From Defluviicoccus sp. (lineage in GTDB: Bacteria > Pseudomonadota > Alphaproteobacteria > MPNO01), in NCBI GenBank assembly GCA_028820945.1, contig JAPPHW010000225.1, positions 1 to 6,078 on the forward strand: a stretch of DNA of 6,078 bases, read 5' to 3'. The notes under the pieces were generated by a model. That model was not told where the DNA came from. It did not search any database and saw nothing but the letters and a program-made list of their open reading frames with translations. The position numbers and the translations under genes were made by a program. Below, piece by piece: positions 1 to 5,725 of this stretch. The number at the start of each line of letters is the position of its first letter. The first letter of the stretch is position 1.

Positions 1-701
1 GCGCCGTCCTCGTAGAGCACGTCGAACTGGTCGACGATCATCCGGTAGAACTCCTCCGCCCCCAGCCCGCGGTCGAGGAAGGCGGGGATGTCGTTGATCT
101 CGATCGAGTAGGGCATCGAGATCAGCGAGCCCGTCCTGACGTTCATCGGATAGGGCTGCTCGTCGTTGACCCAGTCGCAGACATATTCGATTCCGTTCTC
201 GGCGAGGATGTCGGGCGTGTTGAAGCTCTCGCTGAGCGCCGGTCCGAGCCAGCCCCTGGGCGCGGTCCCGGTGCCGTCCGCGATGGTGGAGACGATGTCG
301 CCGATCAGCCGGCGTTCTTCCTCTTCCGGCTGGTCGTTGAACAGCACCGAGTTCGTGCTGCCGTGCCCCATCCACTCCCAGCCGAGCTCGTTGCCGGCCT
401 CGACAATGCGCGGGTACTGCCCGCAGACCTCGGAGTTGAGCGCGACCGTGCCCTTGACCCCGTGGCGCTCCATCACCTCCATCATCCGCCAGATCCCGAC
501 CCGCACCCCGAAATCGCGCCACGAGTAGTTCAGCACGTCGGGTTTGAGATGCACCGTCACCGCGGTGACCGAGGTCGAGGGCTTGTCCCAGTGGAAATGC
601 TCGATATTGGGGATCACCCACACCGCGACGCGCGCGCCGCCCGGGAAGCGCAACGGCTCCCGGTCGGCGATCGCCGAATAGTCGAAGCGTCCATGTTCCA
701 T
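1..701 (-). CDS. Polysaccharide deacetylase-like (PuuE/NodB-fold) hydrolase, 3' end missing
   Basis: This gene starts at 701 and runs off the left edge, giving 233 residues; relatives are about 300 residues long, so the C-terminal part is missing. The start is set by a GGGAGG ribosome binding site six bases upstream. The N-terminal half has a beta strand ending in PNIEHFHWD (residues 31-39), at the place where PuuE-type allantoinases carry NYEEGGE. Then follow EAGNELGWEWMGHGSTNS (101-118) and the family-like stretch GWLGPALSESFNTPDILAENG (150-170), followed by YVCDWVNDEQPY (173-184). H113 fits the conserved NodB-fold histidine. The usual second histidine four residues on is N117, and the usual DD pair is absent, as in PuuE proteins. 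The family hydrolyses C-N bonds in N-acetyl sugars, allantoin or related cyclic amides. The gene follows the isochorismatase-like gene by 16 bases and is probably co-transcribed with it. The fold is well supported; the substrate is unknown, and allantoin itself is not shown. Confidence 0.85.
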   Translation of the reverse strand, partial: MEHGRFDYSAIADREPLRFPGGARVAVWVIPNIEHFHWDKPSTSVTAVTVHLKPDVLNYSWRDFGVRVGIWRMMEVMERHGVKGTVALNSEVCGQYPRIVEAGNELGWEWMGHGSTNSVLFNDQPEEEERRLIGDIVSTIADGTGTAPRGWLGPALSESFNTPDILAENGIEYVCDWVNDEQPYPMNVRTGSLISMPYSIEINDIPAFLDRGLGAEEFYRMIVDQFDVLYEDG

Positions 702-717
702 GGCTGCCTCCCTTGGT

Positions 718-1386
718 CTAGCCCGATGCGGCCGGACGGTTGTGGCCGATCGTGAACAAATATTGCAGCGCCTCGTCGAGCGAGACCACGTCGGCGTATT
801 TCGCGTTGAGGTCGAACAGGCTCTGGTCGTGCGCCGCCTGCGAGCGGTCGCCCACCGCCTCGCGCACCACCATGGGCCGGAACCCCACCTGGCAGGCATC
901 GACGGCGGTCGCGCGGACGCAGCCCGAGGTCGTGCAGCCGGTGATGATCAGCGTGTCCACGCCGTGCGCCATCAACCGCGAGACGATGTCGGTGCCGTAG
1001 AAGCACGATGCGTATTTCTTGACCAGCAGCGTGTCGCCCGGCCGGAAGTCGAGCCGCGAGTCGACCTCCACCCCGTCGTCGCCGGCCTTGAGCGTGACCA
1101 CGCCCTTCTGCTTGAGCGCCCAGATGCCGGCGTCCTTGAGGTCGTCGTCCTCGTAGATCACGGTCGAAAAGACAACCGGGATGTCGCGTTCGTGCGCGGC
1201 GTCGAGCAGCGGTACGATGGCCTCGATCTCGGCATCGAGATCGGCGCCCAGCATCCGGTTCGGATCGGTGAACGCCTTGAGCATGTCGATCACGATCAGC
1301 GCCGGCCGCTCGCCGAAGCCGATCTTGAGCCCGAACCCCCGTTCGGCGAAGAATTCCTCGTCGCTCTTTGTGGTCTGTCCCGCCAT
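718..1386 (-). CDS. Isochorismatase-like cysteine hydrolase, N-carbamoylsarcosine amidase group
   Basis: The protein has 222 residues. The open frame extends upstream to 1497, but the start at 1386 (MAGQTTKS) has GGAGGG five bases before it, and the extra 37 residues look like non-coding sequence. The isochorismatase fold is complete, and the likely catalytic triad is visible: D34 in LIVIDMLKAFTD, K123 in VKKYASCFYGTD, and nucleophile C156 in GCTTSGCVRATAVDAC. The KKYAS-x-FYGT and TTSGCVRAT patterns fit the branch with N-carbamoylsarcosine amidase and maleamate amidohydrolase (NicF), which splits an amide or carbamoyl group to give ammonia. It is probably cytoplasmic, as no signal peptide is seen. 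It is the first gene of a two-gene operon with the deacetylase-like gene, and its promoter region faces that of the alpha/beta hydrolase. The family call is firm; the exact substrate is an open guess. Confidence 0.92.
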   Translation of the reverse strand: MAGQTTKSDEEFFAERGFGLKIGFGERPALIVIDMLKAFTDPNRMLGADLDAEIEAIVPLLDAAHERDIPVVFSTVIYEDDDLKDAGIWALKQKGVVTLKAGDDGVEVDSRLDFRPGDTLLVKKYASCFYGTDIVSRLMAHGVDTLIITGCTTSGCVRATAVDACQVGFRPMVVREAVGDRSQAAHDQSLFDLNAKYADVVSLDEALQYLFTIGHNRPAASG

Positions 1387-1412
1387 GTCGCCCTCCCTGT
1401 TGCGCCGATGGA

Positions 1413-1433
1413 CAGTAGAGCGCGGCGCTACTG
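1413..1433. promoter_or_regulatory. Inverted repeat, possible operator in divergent promoter region
   Basis: CAGTAG (1413-1418) and CTACTG (1428-1433) are perfect inverted arms. Two more GC pairs inside the arms bring the dyad to eight of nine matches around a centre at 1423. It sits in the 109-base gap between two divergent genes, 27 bases from one start and 62 from the other, and overlaps a possible -10 box. That position suits an operator for a dimeric regulator controlling both transcripts. No regulator gene lies in the window, and the role is inferred only from symmetry and place. Confidence 0.4.
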
Positions 1434-1443
1434 CCGGCGGCAA
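1414..1443 (-). promoter_or_regulatory. Candidate sigma70-type promoter for the isochorismatase-like operon
   Basis: On the minus strand there is a TTGCCG box (1443-1438), an 18-base spacer and TCTACT (1419-1414). They match the -35 and -10 consensus at about four positions each. They lie 28-57 bases upstream of the start at 1386, a sensible distance. The match is weak and GC-rich genomes give chance hits, so this is tentative. The -10 box falls inside the inverted repeat at 1413-1433. Confidence 0.25.
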
Positions 1444-1495
1444 GGAAAGACTATGGTCCGGCGGGAAAGGCACCGAACGAGACCGGCGAGGAACC

Positions 1496-2386
1496 ATGCC
1501 TTACGTTACCGCCAGCGACGGCGTCCGCCTTTACTACGAGGAGACCGGGTCCGGCACGCCCATCGTGTTCGTGCACGAATTCTCCGGCGACTACCGCGCC
1601 TGGGAACAGCAGATGCGGTATTTCGGCCGCCGCTACCGCTGCGTCGCGTTCAACGCCCGGGGCTATCCCCCGTCCGACGTACCCGACGACGTCGCGATGT
1701 ACAGCCAGGCCCGCGCGGTCGCCGACATTGCCGAGACGCTCGATCGCCTGAGCATCGACAAGGCGCATTGCGTCGGCCTCTCGATGGGCGGCTTCGCGGC
1801 GATGCATTTCGGCCTCGACCATGCCGACCGGGCCCTCTCCGTGGTCATCGGCGGTGTCGGTTTCGGCGCCGAGCCCGACACCGCCGACCGCTTCCGCGCC
1901 GAGGTCGAGGCGGTGGCCGAACGCTGGGAGAGCGAGGGGCCGGAAGCGTTCGCGCCGATCTACGGTTCGGGGCCGGGGCGCGAGCAGCTGGAGAACAAGG
2001 ATCCGCGCGGTTTCGCCGAGTTCATCCAACAGCTTCAGGAGCACTCAGCGCGCGGCGCGGCGCTCACGCTCCGCGGCGTGCAGATGCGCCGCCCGTCGCC
2101 GTGGGACCTGCGCGAGCGCCTGGCGGAGATGACGGTTCCCGCCCTGATCCTGCACGGGGACGAGGACCGCCCGGCGCTCGCGACCGGCGTGTTCCTCAAG
2201 GAGACCATCCCAACCTCCGGCCTGGTGGTGCTGCCGAGGACCGGACACACGGCGAACCTCGAGGAGCCGGCCGCCTTCAATGCCGCGGTGCAGGACTTCA
2301 TCGCCACTGTCGACGCCGGCCGGTGGACGCGCAGGGACAGGCGCACCGATAGCGCGGCGATCCTGCTCGAACCCGGAAACGACTGA
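1496..2386 (+). CDS. Alpha/beta hydrolase fold protein
   Basis: The protein has 296 residues. The frame is open from 1181, but the start at 1496 (MPYVTASDGVRLYYEETGSG) gives the standard N-terminus of the family and has GAGG a few bases upstream. The oxyanion-hole region is VFVHEFSGDYRAW (24-36), with HE where many relatives have HG. The nucleophile is S96 in the elbow GLSMGG, the acid is most likely D224 in LHGDEDRP, and the base is H251 in LPRTGHTANLEEP. A cap region of about 75 residues (roughly 123-200) covers the active site. The fold ends near residue 271; a further 25 residues, rich in Arg and Asp, form an unusual tail. Such enzymes hydrolyse esters, lactones, C-C bonds or epoxides; nothing here fixes the substrate. 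It diverges from the isochorismatase-like operon and may be regulated with it. Confidence 0.9.
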   Translation: MPYVTASDGVRLYYEETGSGTPIVFVHEFSGDYRAWEQQMRYFGRRYRCVAFNARGYPPSDVPDDVAMYSQARAVADIAETLDRLSIDKAHCVGLSMGGFAAMHFGLDHADRALSVVIGGVGFGAEPDTADRFRAEVEAVAERWESEGPEAFAPIYGSGPGREQLENKDPRGFAEFIQQLQEHSARGAALTLRGVQMRRPSPWDLRERLAEMTVPALILHGDEDRPALATGVFLKETIPTSGLVVLPRTGHTANLEEPAAFNAAVQDFIATVDAGRWTRRDRRTDSAAILLEPGND

Positions 2387-2396
2387 CCGCCGGAAC

Positions 2397-2861
2397 TCAC
2401 TCGACGGTTATCGTCTTTTCCGCCTTCAGCGGGCGGCCCGCTATCGTGAGAATGCTGTGGTCGTTCGCGTTGAGCGTCACGGCCAGCGTGACCCTGCCTT
2501 GCGGCAGCGCGCCGAGGTGGAACCAGGGTCCGTAGATGCGGGCGACCTTCTTTCCGTCCACGTAAACATGGGCATGGCCTTCTCCGGGACGGTGGGGTTC
2601 GTTCACGTTCTCCGGTGCGAACCGGAAGCCGGTCGTCACGACGTGCAGGTTCCAGCCCGATGCCGCGTCCCTGACCGCGCGGAAATCGAGCGTCGGCGCG
2701 CCGGGTCCGGCGGGGAGGTCGACTGTGCCGCTGTGGCCGGCATCTTCGGCGGCAGGATGATGGTGTCCGTCGAGGGCGACGTTGTTCGCGGCGGCGAGGA
2801 AGAACCCGACTCCGCCGCCCAGCAAAAGGCCGATCAGGAGGAGCCCCAGCGCGCGCGGCAT
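2397..2861 (-). CDS. Conserved exported or membrane-anchored His-rich protein of the cbt operon
   Basis: The protein has 154 residues and no function I can name. The first 25 residues (MPRALGLLLIGLLLGGGVGF onward) form a signal peptide or single membrane anchor. A short linker with HHH (33-35) and H43 follows. The rest (about 58-154) looks like a small beta-sandwich domain: WNLHVVTTGFRFAPENVN (70-87), GEGHAHVYVDGKKVARIYG (93-111) with H96 and H98, then PWFHLGALP and TLNANDHS with H115 and H135. The GHAHVYVDG and NANDHS motifs look conserved in comparable bacterial proteins I recall, but no characterised member is known to me. It begins 6 bases after the cbtA stop without a clear Shine-Dalgarno sequence, so it is probably translationally coupled. 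Its place as third gene of a cobalt-uptake operon and its histidines suggest periplasmic metal binding; this is inference. Confidence 0.85.
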   Translation of the reverse strand: MPRALGLLLIGLLLGGGVGFFLAAANNVALDGHHHPAAEDAGHSGTVDLPAGPGAPTLDFRAVRDAASGWNLHVVTTGFRFAPENVNEPHRPGEGHAHVYVDGKKVARIYGPWFHLGALPQGRVTLAVTLNANDHSILTIAGRPLKAEKTITVE

Positions 2862-2867
2862 GGTCGG

Positions 2868-3575
2868 TCAGGCGGTACGCGCGGCGTCCTCGGTCCGCTT
2901 GCCCTCGCGGATCCAGAACCAGGCGGCGAACAGCCCGAGCAGGGCCCAGGCGACCAGGCCGACGCCGAGCGCCCGGCCCGCGAACATCGCGGCAAGCTCC
3001 GGCGGGGCCGGTCCGGCGAACGTCTCCGGATGCGGCGCGCCGATGACATGGGGCGCGAGGATGAGGACCGCGGCGATGCCCCGGGCGGTCCAACCCTTGC
3101 CACACGCGATCAGGACGATGCCCGCCGCGGTGGCGCCCACGGTGCCGAGCCACCAGAGCCGGCGCAGGCCGATGTCGGCGGCGGCCGAGCCCGGAAGTTC
3201 GGGCGGCACCCCCACGGCGGGGGCGAACTGCACCGCCACGAACCCGGCGAGGCCCCAGAGGAGGCCCTGTCGGACGGCGATCCGGAACCCGCGCTCTTCC
3301 GCCAGCGCCATCGCCGCGACCAGGATCAGGGCGTAGCCGGTGTAGAGCAGGGTGGTGAAGAGGACGCTCAACCCGTCGCGGACGAGGTCGACGTCGACGT
3401 CGCCTGCGGCAGCCACCGCGCCCGCCTTCGCCCCGCCGAAATGGGTGAGCTGGCCGCTCTCATAGAGCTCCGCGTGGAGCAGGATCGGCTGGACGAATGC
3501 GAGCTGAAGCAGGGCCGCGATCAGCCCCGCCGCGAAGCCAGCGAAGAGCCCGCTGACCAGAATGCGGGAGAACAT
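2868..3575 (-). CDS. cbtA: CbtA family predicted cobalt transporter subunit
   Basis: The protein has 235 residues, the usual length. It is strongly hydrophobic, with about six membrane segments (roughly 7-30, 68-92, 102-120, 139-158, 163-181 and 197-222). Family-typical blocks are LAFVQPILLHAELYE (25-39), PPELPGSAAADIGLRRLWWLGT (124-145) and LAPHVIGAPHPE (173-184). These hold acidic and His residues next to membrane segments that could line a metal path. CbtA is the predicted membrane partner of CbtB in cobalt import, assigned in the literature mainly from B12 riboswitch regulation and gene context. It starts two bases after the cbtB stop with no strong ribosome binding site, pointing to translational coupling. 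Confidence 0.93.
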   Translation of the reverse strand: MFSRILVSGLFAGFAAGLIAALLQLAFVQPILLHAELYESGQLTHFGGAKAGAVAAAGDVDVDLVRDGLSVLFTTLLYTGYALILVAAMALAEERGFRIAVRQGLLWGLAGFVAVQFAPAVGVPPELPGSAAADIGLRRLWWLGTVGATAAGIVLIACGKGWTARGIAAVLILAPHVIGAPHPETFAGPAPPELAAMFAGRALGVGLVAWALLGLFAAWFWIREGKRTEDAARTA

Positions 3576-3577
3576 GC

Positions 3578-3748
3578 CTAGTGGCAGGGAAAGCCCGCTG
3601 CGTGGCGGGTGTCGTGCGCGGCGTCATGCAGCGCGGAAGTCTGCGCGTGACCGGCGATTCCGACGATCGCGAGCCCGATGAAGGCGCAGAGGGCGATGGC
3701 GACGAGATTCGTCGGGATCGACACCCGGCTTTGCGTTCGAGCAATCAT
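3578..3748 (-). CDS. cbtB: CbtB family predicted cobalt transporter subunit (small)
   Basis: The protein has only 56 residues. A single membrane segment (about 14-33, NLVAIALCAFIGLAIVGIAG) is followed by a short tail ending in HDAAHDTRHAAGFPCH. The HDxRHAxGFPCH ending is the hallmark of CbtB and is thought to bind cobalt. The start at 3748 is supported by GAGGGAG seven bases upstream. It is the first gene of the cbtB-cbtA-His-rich protein operon and lies behind a 210-base leader that resembles a cobalamin riboswitch. Its length and motif match the family fully. Confidence 0.93.
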   Translation of the reverse strand: MIARTQSRVSIPTNLVAIALCAFIGLAIVGIAGHAQTSALHDAAHDTRHAAGFPCH

Positions 3749-3753
3749 GCGTT

Positions 3754-3801
3754 TCTCCCTCGTGTCGCCCGGTAACCTTCGCTATCGACTCTCATGGGAG
3801 G
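3754..3801 (-). promoter_or_regulatory. cbtB: cbtB ribosome binding site with possible upstream anti-Shine-Dalgarno segment
   Basis: In the minus-strand transcript, GGGAG (3759-3755) is the Shine-Dalgarno core for cbtB. A CCTCCC segment (3801-3796) lies 36 bases before it and could pair with it over five GC-rich base pairs (CTCCC with GGGAG). The same CCTCCC could instead pair with GAGAGG (3946-3941) in the 5' part of the leader, with five of six matches. Two exclusive pairings of this kind would allow ligand-dependent control of translation. The complementarity is seen; the switching is inferred. Confidence 0.35.
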
Positions 3802-3960
3802 CATTCCGGCGGACGAACGCTGGTCCGAGCGTTCGTCCTCCCGGACAACCGTGACGTCGGCACGCGCGGGCGACCGATCATTCGTTGTTGCGAGAGCAGC
3901 CCCGGAGTCGTTCTGACGATCACAGCGAATCCCGGTTAATCCTCTCACCTTTCAGACCTA
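3781..3960 (-). promoter_or_regulatory. Divergent cobalamin riboswitch-like leader of the cbt operon
   Basis: Read on the minus strand, the leader has the order of blocks of a B12 riboswitch core: GGTCT (3958-3954) with a matching AGA, TTAACCGGGA (3939-3930), a small TCGT/ACGA hairpin, TCCGGGGCTGC (3906-3896) and CGCAAC (3892-3887). The consensus has GGGAA, GCTGCCCCCGCAAC and a later CCACTG. Here they read GGGAT, GCTGCTCTCGCAAC and GTCACGG (3855-3849). The usual closing AGTCAGGAnACC is only vaguely echoed by GAGAGTCGATAGC (3793-3781). B12 riboswitches upstream of cbtBA are well known, which makes the match more credible. It may be a true but divergent aptamer, a decayed one, or a variant class. 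Covariance-model scoring would settle it. Confidence 0.55.
3805..3845 (-). repeat. Strong stem-loop in the cbt leader
   Basis: GGACGAACGCT (3811-3821) and AGCGTTCGTCC (3828-3838) are perfect 11-base inverted arms around a 6-base loop. After a one-by-two internal mismatch, TCCGG (3805-3809) and CCGGA (3841-3845) add five more pairs. No T-run follows in the cbt direction, so it is not a classic intrinsic terminator. It lies where the 3' peripheral hairpin of a cobalamin riboswitch would be. A protein-binding dyad is the alternative. Confidence 0.75.
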
Positions 3961-4007
3961 GGCATCAGCCCTCAAAACACTAACGCCGCCCGTTGGAACC
4001 CGTCAAG

Positions 4008-4040
4008 CGCCGCTCCGGTCGAAACGACGACAGGGCGGCG
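4008..4040. repeat. Nested hairpin in the intergenic region
   Basis: CGCCGC (4008-4013) pairs with GCGGCG (4035-4040), and inside it GTCG-AAA-CGAC (4018-4028) forms a small perfect hairpin. No T-run follows on either strand, so terminator function is not supported. In such GC-rich DNA part of this may be chance. Confidence 0.3.
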
Positions 4041-4059
4041 AGGGAGAAGGTGGCGGGAA

Positions 4060-4150
4060 CGGTTCATAGACTCCAGTCGGCCGCCGGTCTGCCACACCGC
4101 AATTTGCCTTCACACCCAAAACTTCGCCGGATAGTGTGACTGGAGAACCG
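4060..4150 (+). repeat. Long-range inverted repeat upstream of the amidase gene
   Basis: CGGTT (4060-4064) plus CTCCAGTC (4071-4078) pair with GACTGGAG (4138-4145) plus AACCG (4146-4150). This is 13 base pairs with a 6-base bulge on the 5' side, enclosing 59 bases. A competing inner repeat, TCACAC (4110-4115) with GTGTGA (4134-4139), overlaps its right arm by two bases. It could be a structured 5' leader or paired operator half-sites. It ends 56 bases before the amidase start. Confidence 0.45.
4109..4135 (+). promoter_or_regulatory. Candidate amidase promoter
   Basis: TTCACA (4109-4114) matches the -35 consensus at five of six positions and GATAGT (4130-4135) matches the -10 at four of six, but the 15-base spacer is short. 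The inverted repeat TCACAC/GTGTGA overlaps both boxes, as an operator or an activator site might. Transcription would start near 4142, leaving a leader of about 65 bases. The short spacer keeps this tentative. Confidence 0.25.
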
Positions 4151-4206
4151 ACCGTCCGGCGTTCCCACGCCGCCCGGAGTTCGTTTTCAACGGGAGGGTT
4201 GCGGAC

Positions 4207-5721
4207 ATGACAGCGCAGAGACCGACACATGCCCAGCTTAAGGAAGTCGTCGCGGAGCTGAGCATGAGCATGACAGACGACCGTATCCAGGACTTCCTCG
4301 ACGTGATGCAGGGCACGCTCGACGCCTACGACGCGGTCGATGCGATGGCGGACTATCTGCCGCCGGTGAAGTATCCCCGCGGCGACTTCAGCCACCCCCC
4401 GGCCGACGACAACCCCTACAACGCCTGGTACGTGAGGACGGAAATTCGCGGCGCGGCGGACGGGCCCCTGTCGGGCCGGACGGTTGCCCTCAAGGACAAT
4501 GTCTGCCTCGCCGGGGTGCCGATGATGAACGGCGCGTCTACCCTCCAAGGGTATACGCCCGACCTCGACGCGACCATCGCCACCCGCCTGCTCGACGCCG
4601 GCGCCACCATCGTCGGCAAGGCGCATTGCGAGTATTTCTGCCTGTCCGGCGGCAGCCACACCAGCGCTCACGGTCAGGTGGAAAACCCGCACAAGCCCGG
4701 CTACTCCGCCGGCGGCTCCTCGTCGGGCTCGGCGGCTCTGGTGGCGGGCGGCGAGGTCGACATGGCCATCGGCGGCGATCAGGGCGGCTCGATCAGGATC
4801 CCGTCCTCCTATAGCGGCTGCTACGGCCTGAAGCCGACCCACGGCCTGGTCCCCTATACCGGCGTGATGCCGATCGAGACCACCATCGACCACACCGGGC
4901 CGATGACCGGGAACGTGCGCGACAACGCCGTCATGCTGCAGGCGATCGCCGGGGCCGACGGCCTCGACCCTCGGCAATACGACCCGCAGGTCGACGACTA
5001 TGTCGCCGCCGTCGGGCAAGGCGCGGAAGGCCTGAGGATCGGCGTGGTGAGGGAGGGTTTCGGACACGCGTCCTCGGAGCCCGACGTGGACGCCGCGGTG
5101 CGCTCGGCTTCCAAGGTCTTCAACGGCCTCGGCGCCTCGGTCGCGGAGGTTTCCATCCCGGCCCATCTCGACGGCCCCGCCATCTGGACGCCGATCGCCA
5201 TCGAGGGGCTGACCAACCAGATGATGCTCGGCAACGGCATGGGGACCGGCTGGAAGGGGATGTACACCACGTCGCTGCTCGACTACCACGCGGGCTGGCG
5301 GCGCGGCGCGGACGAGCTCTCGGACACGCTCAAGATCTGCATGCTGATCGGCCAGTACTACCTCAAGCATTTCGGCGGGCACTACTACGCCAAGGCGCAG
5401 AACCTCGCCCGCAAGCTCCGGGCCGACTACGACGCGGCGTTCGAGAGCTGCGACCTGCTGCTCATGCCGACCCTGCCGATGAAGGCGACCCCGCTGCCGC
5501 CCGACGATGCGCCGCTCGCCCTCTATTGCCAGCGCGCCTTCGAGATGCTGCCCAACACGTCGCCGTTCGACGTGACCGGTCATCCCGCCATGTCCATTCC
5601 CTGCGGCATGAGAGACGGGTTGCCGGTCGGGATGATGCTGGTCGCCGGGAAATGGCGCGAGGCGACGATCTACCGTGCCGCCGCCGCCTTCGAGGGGGAA
5701 GGCGACTGGCGGGACATGTAG
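4207..5721 (+). CDS. Amidase-signature family amidase, Rhodococcus enantioselective amidase type
   Basis: The protein has 504 residues and is full length. The start at 4207 has GGGAGGG eight bases upstream. The Ser-cisSer-Lys triad is intact: K96 in TVALKDNV, S171 in [16 protein letters not shown] and nucleophile S195 in [11 protein letters not shown]. These numbers coincide with those I recall for the Rhodococcus amidase. Other shared blocks are NPYNAWYV (69-76), GVPMMNGA (103-110), [14 protein letters not shown] (206-219), IVG-KAHCE (135-142), [12 protein letters not shown] (277-288) and [15 protein letters not shown] (453-467). An N-terminal alpha-helical part of about 70 residues precedes the signature domain, as in that subgroup, which is known as the partner of nitrile hydratases. 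It turns amides into acids and ammonia in the cytoplasm. The nitrile hydratase accessory gene facing it supports this role. The exact amide range cannot be read from the sequence. Confidence 0.95.
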   Translation: MTAQRPTHAQLKEVVAELSMSMTDDRIQDFLDVMQGTLDAYDAVDAMADYLPPVKYPRGDFSHPPADDNPYNAWYVRTEIRGAADGPLSGRTVALKDNVCLAGVPMMNGASTLQGYTPDLDATIATRLLDAGATIVGKAHCEYFCLSGGSHTSAHGQVENPHKPGYSAGGSSSGSAALVAGGEVDMAIGGDQGGSIRIPSSYSGCYGLKPTHGLVPYTGVMPIETTIDHTGPMTGNVRDNAVMLQAIAGADGLDPRQYDPQVDDYVAAVGQGAEGLRIGVVREGFGHASSEPDVDAAVRSASKVFNGLGASVAEVSIPAHLDGPAIWTPIAIEGLTNQMMLGNGMGTGWKGMYTTSLLDYHAGWRRGADELSDTLKICMLIGQYYLKHFGGHYYAKAQNLARKLRADYDAAFESCDLLLMPTLPMKATPLPPDDAPLALYCQRAFEMLPNTSPFDVTGHPAMSIPCGMRDGLPVGMMLVAGKWREATIYRAAAAFEGEGDWRDM

Positions 5722-5725
5722 GCGG

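Larger units (their letters stand above)
3749..4206. other. Divergent intergenic region between cbtB and the amidase gene
   Basis: These 458 bases hold no convincing gene on either strand. Open frames across 3745-3948 and 4003-4206 lack family-like protein sequence and good ribosome binding sites. The cbt-side half holds the riboswitch-like leader and a strong hairpin. The amidase-side half holds several inverted repeats and a possible promoter. A stretch around 3961-4000 is locally richer in A and T (CTCAAAACACTAACG) and probably holds the cbt promoter, but I see no good -35/-10 pair there. Confidence 0.7.

Noticed and set aside
1387..1497. A 37-residue N-terminal extension of the isochorismatase-like protein
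   Set aside because: The stretch has no family similarity and holds the divergent regulatory region; the start at 1386 has a better ribosome binding site and fits the family length.
700..2352. A 550-codon plus-strand open frame
   Set aside because: It crosses the isochorismatase-like gene on the opposite strand and the alpha/beta hydrolase in another frame. Its protein is Arg/His-rich with no family motif, a typical GC-rich shadow.
2035..3153. A 372-codon minus-strand open frame
   Set aside because: It overlaps cbtA and the His-rich gene in a shifted frame and the hydrolase on the opposite strand, and its product is Arg-rich and unlike any family.
3365..3405. A GTCGAC tandem repeat within cbtA
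   Set aside because: It simply encodes the DVDVDLV segment between two membrane helices of CbtA; three short units do not make a functional repeat.
2280..3581. A 433-codon plus-strand open frame
   Set aside because: It lies antisense to cbtA and the His-rich gene. The translation is a charged, low-complexity product without motifs, while the minus strand encodes clear CbtA.
3745..3948. A 67-codon minus-strand open frame upstream of cbtB
   Set aside because: It overlaps the riboswitch-like leader and the first bases of cbtB in another frame, lacks a good ribosome binding site, and its product shows no motif.
3961..4000. A promoter for the cbt operon (TTAGTG, 17 bases, TAGGTC on the minus strand)
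   Set aside because: The boxes match the consensus at only two or three positions each, so I do not call it, although a promoter must lie near here.
4003..5583. A 526-codon minus-strand open frame
   Set aside because: It is antisense to the amidase gene, whose triad and motifs are unmistakable. The antisense product is His/Arg/Gly-rich without a recognisable domain.
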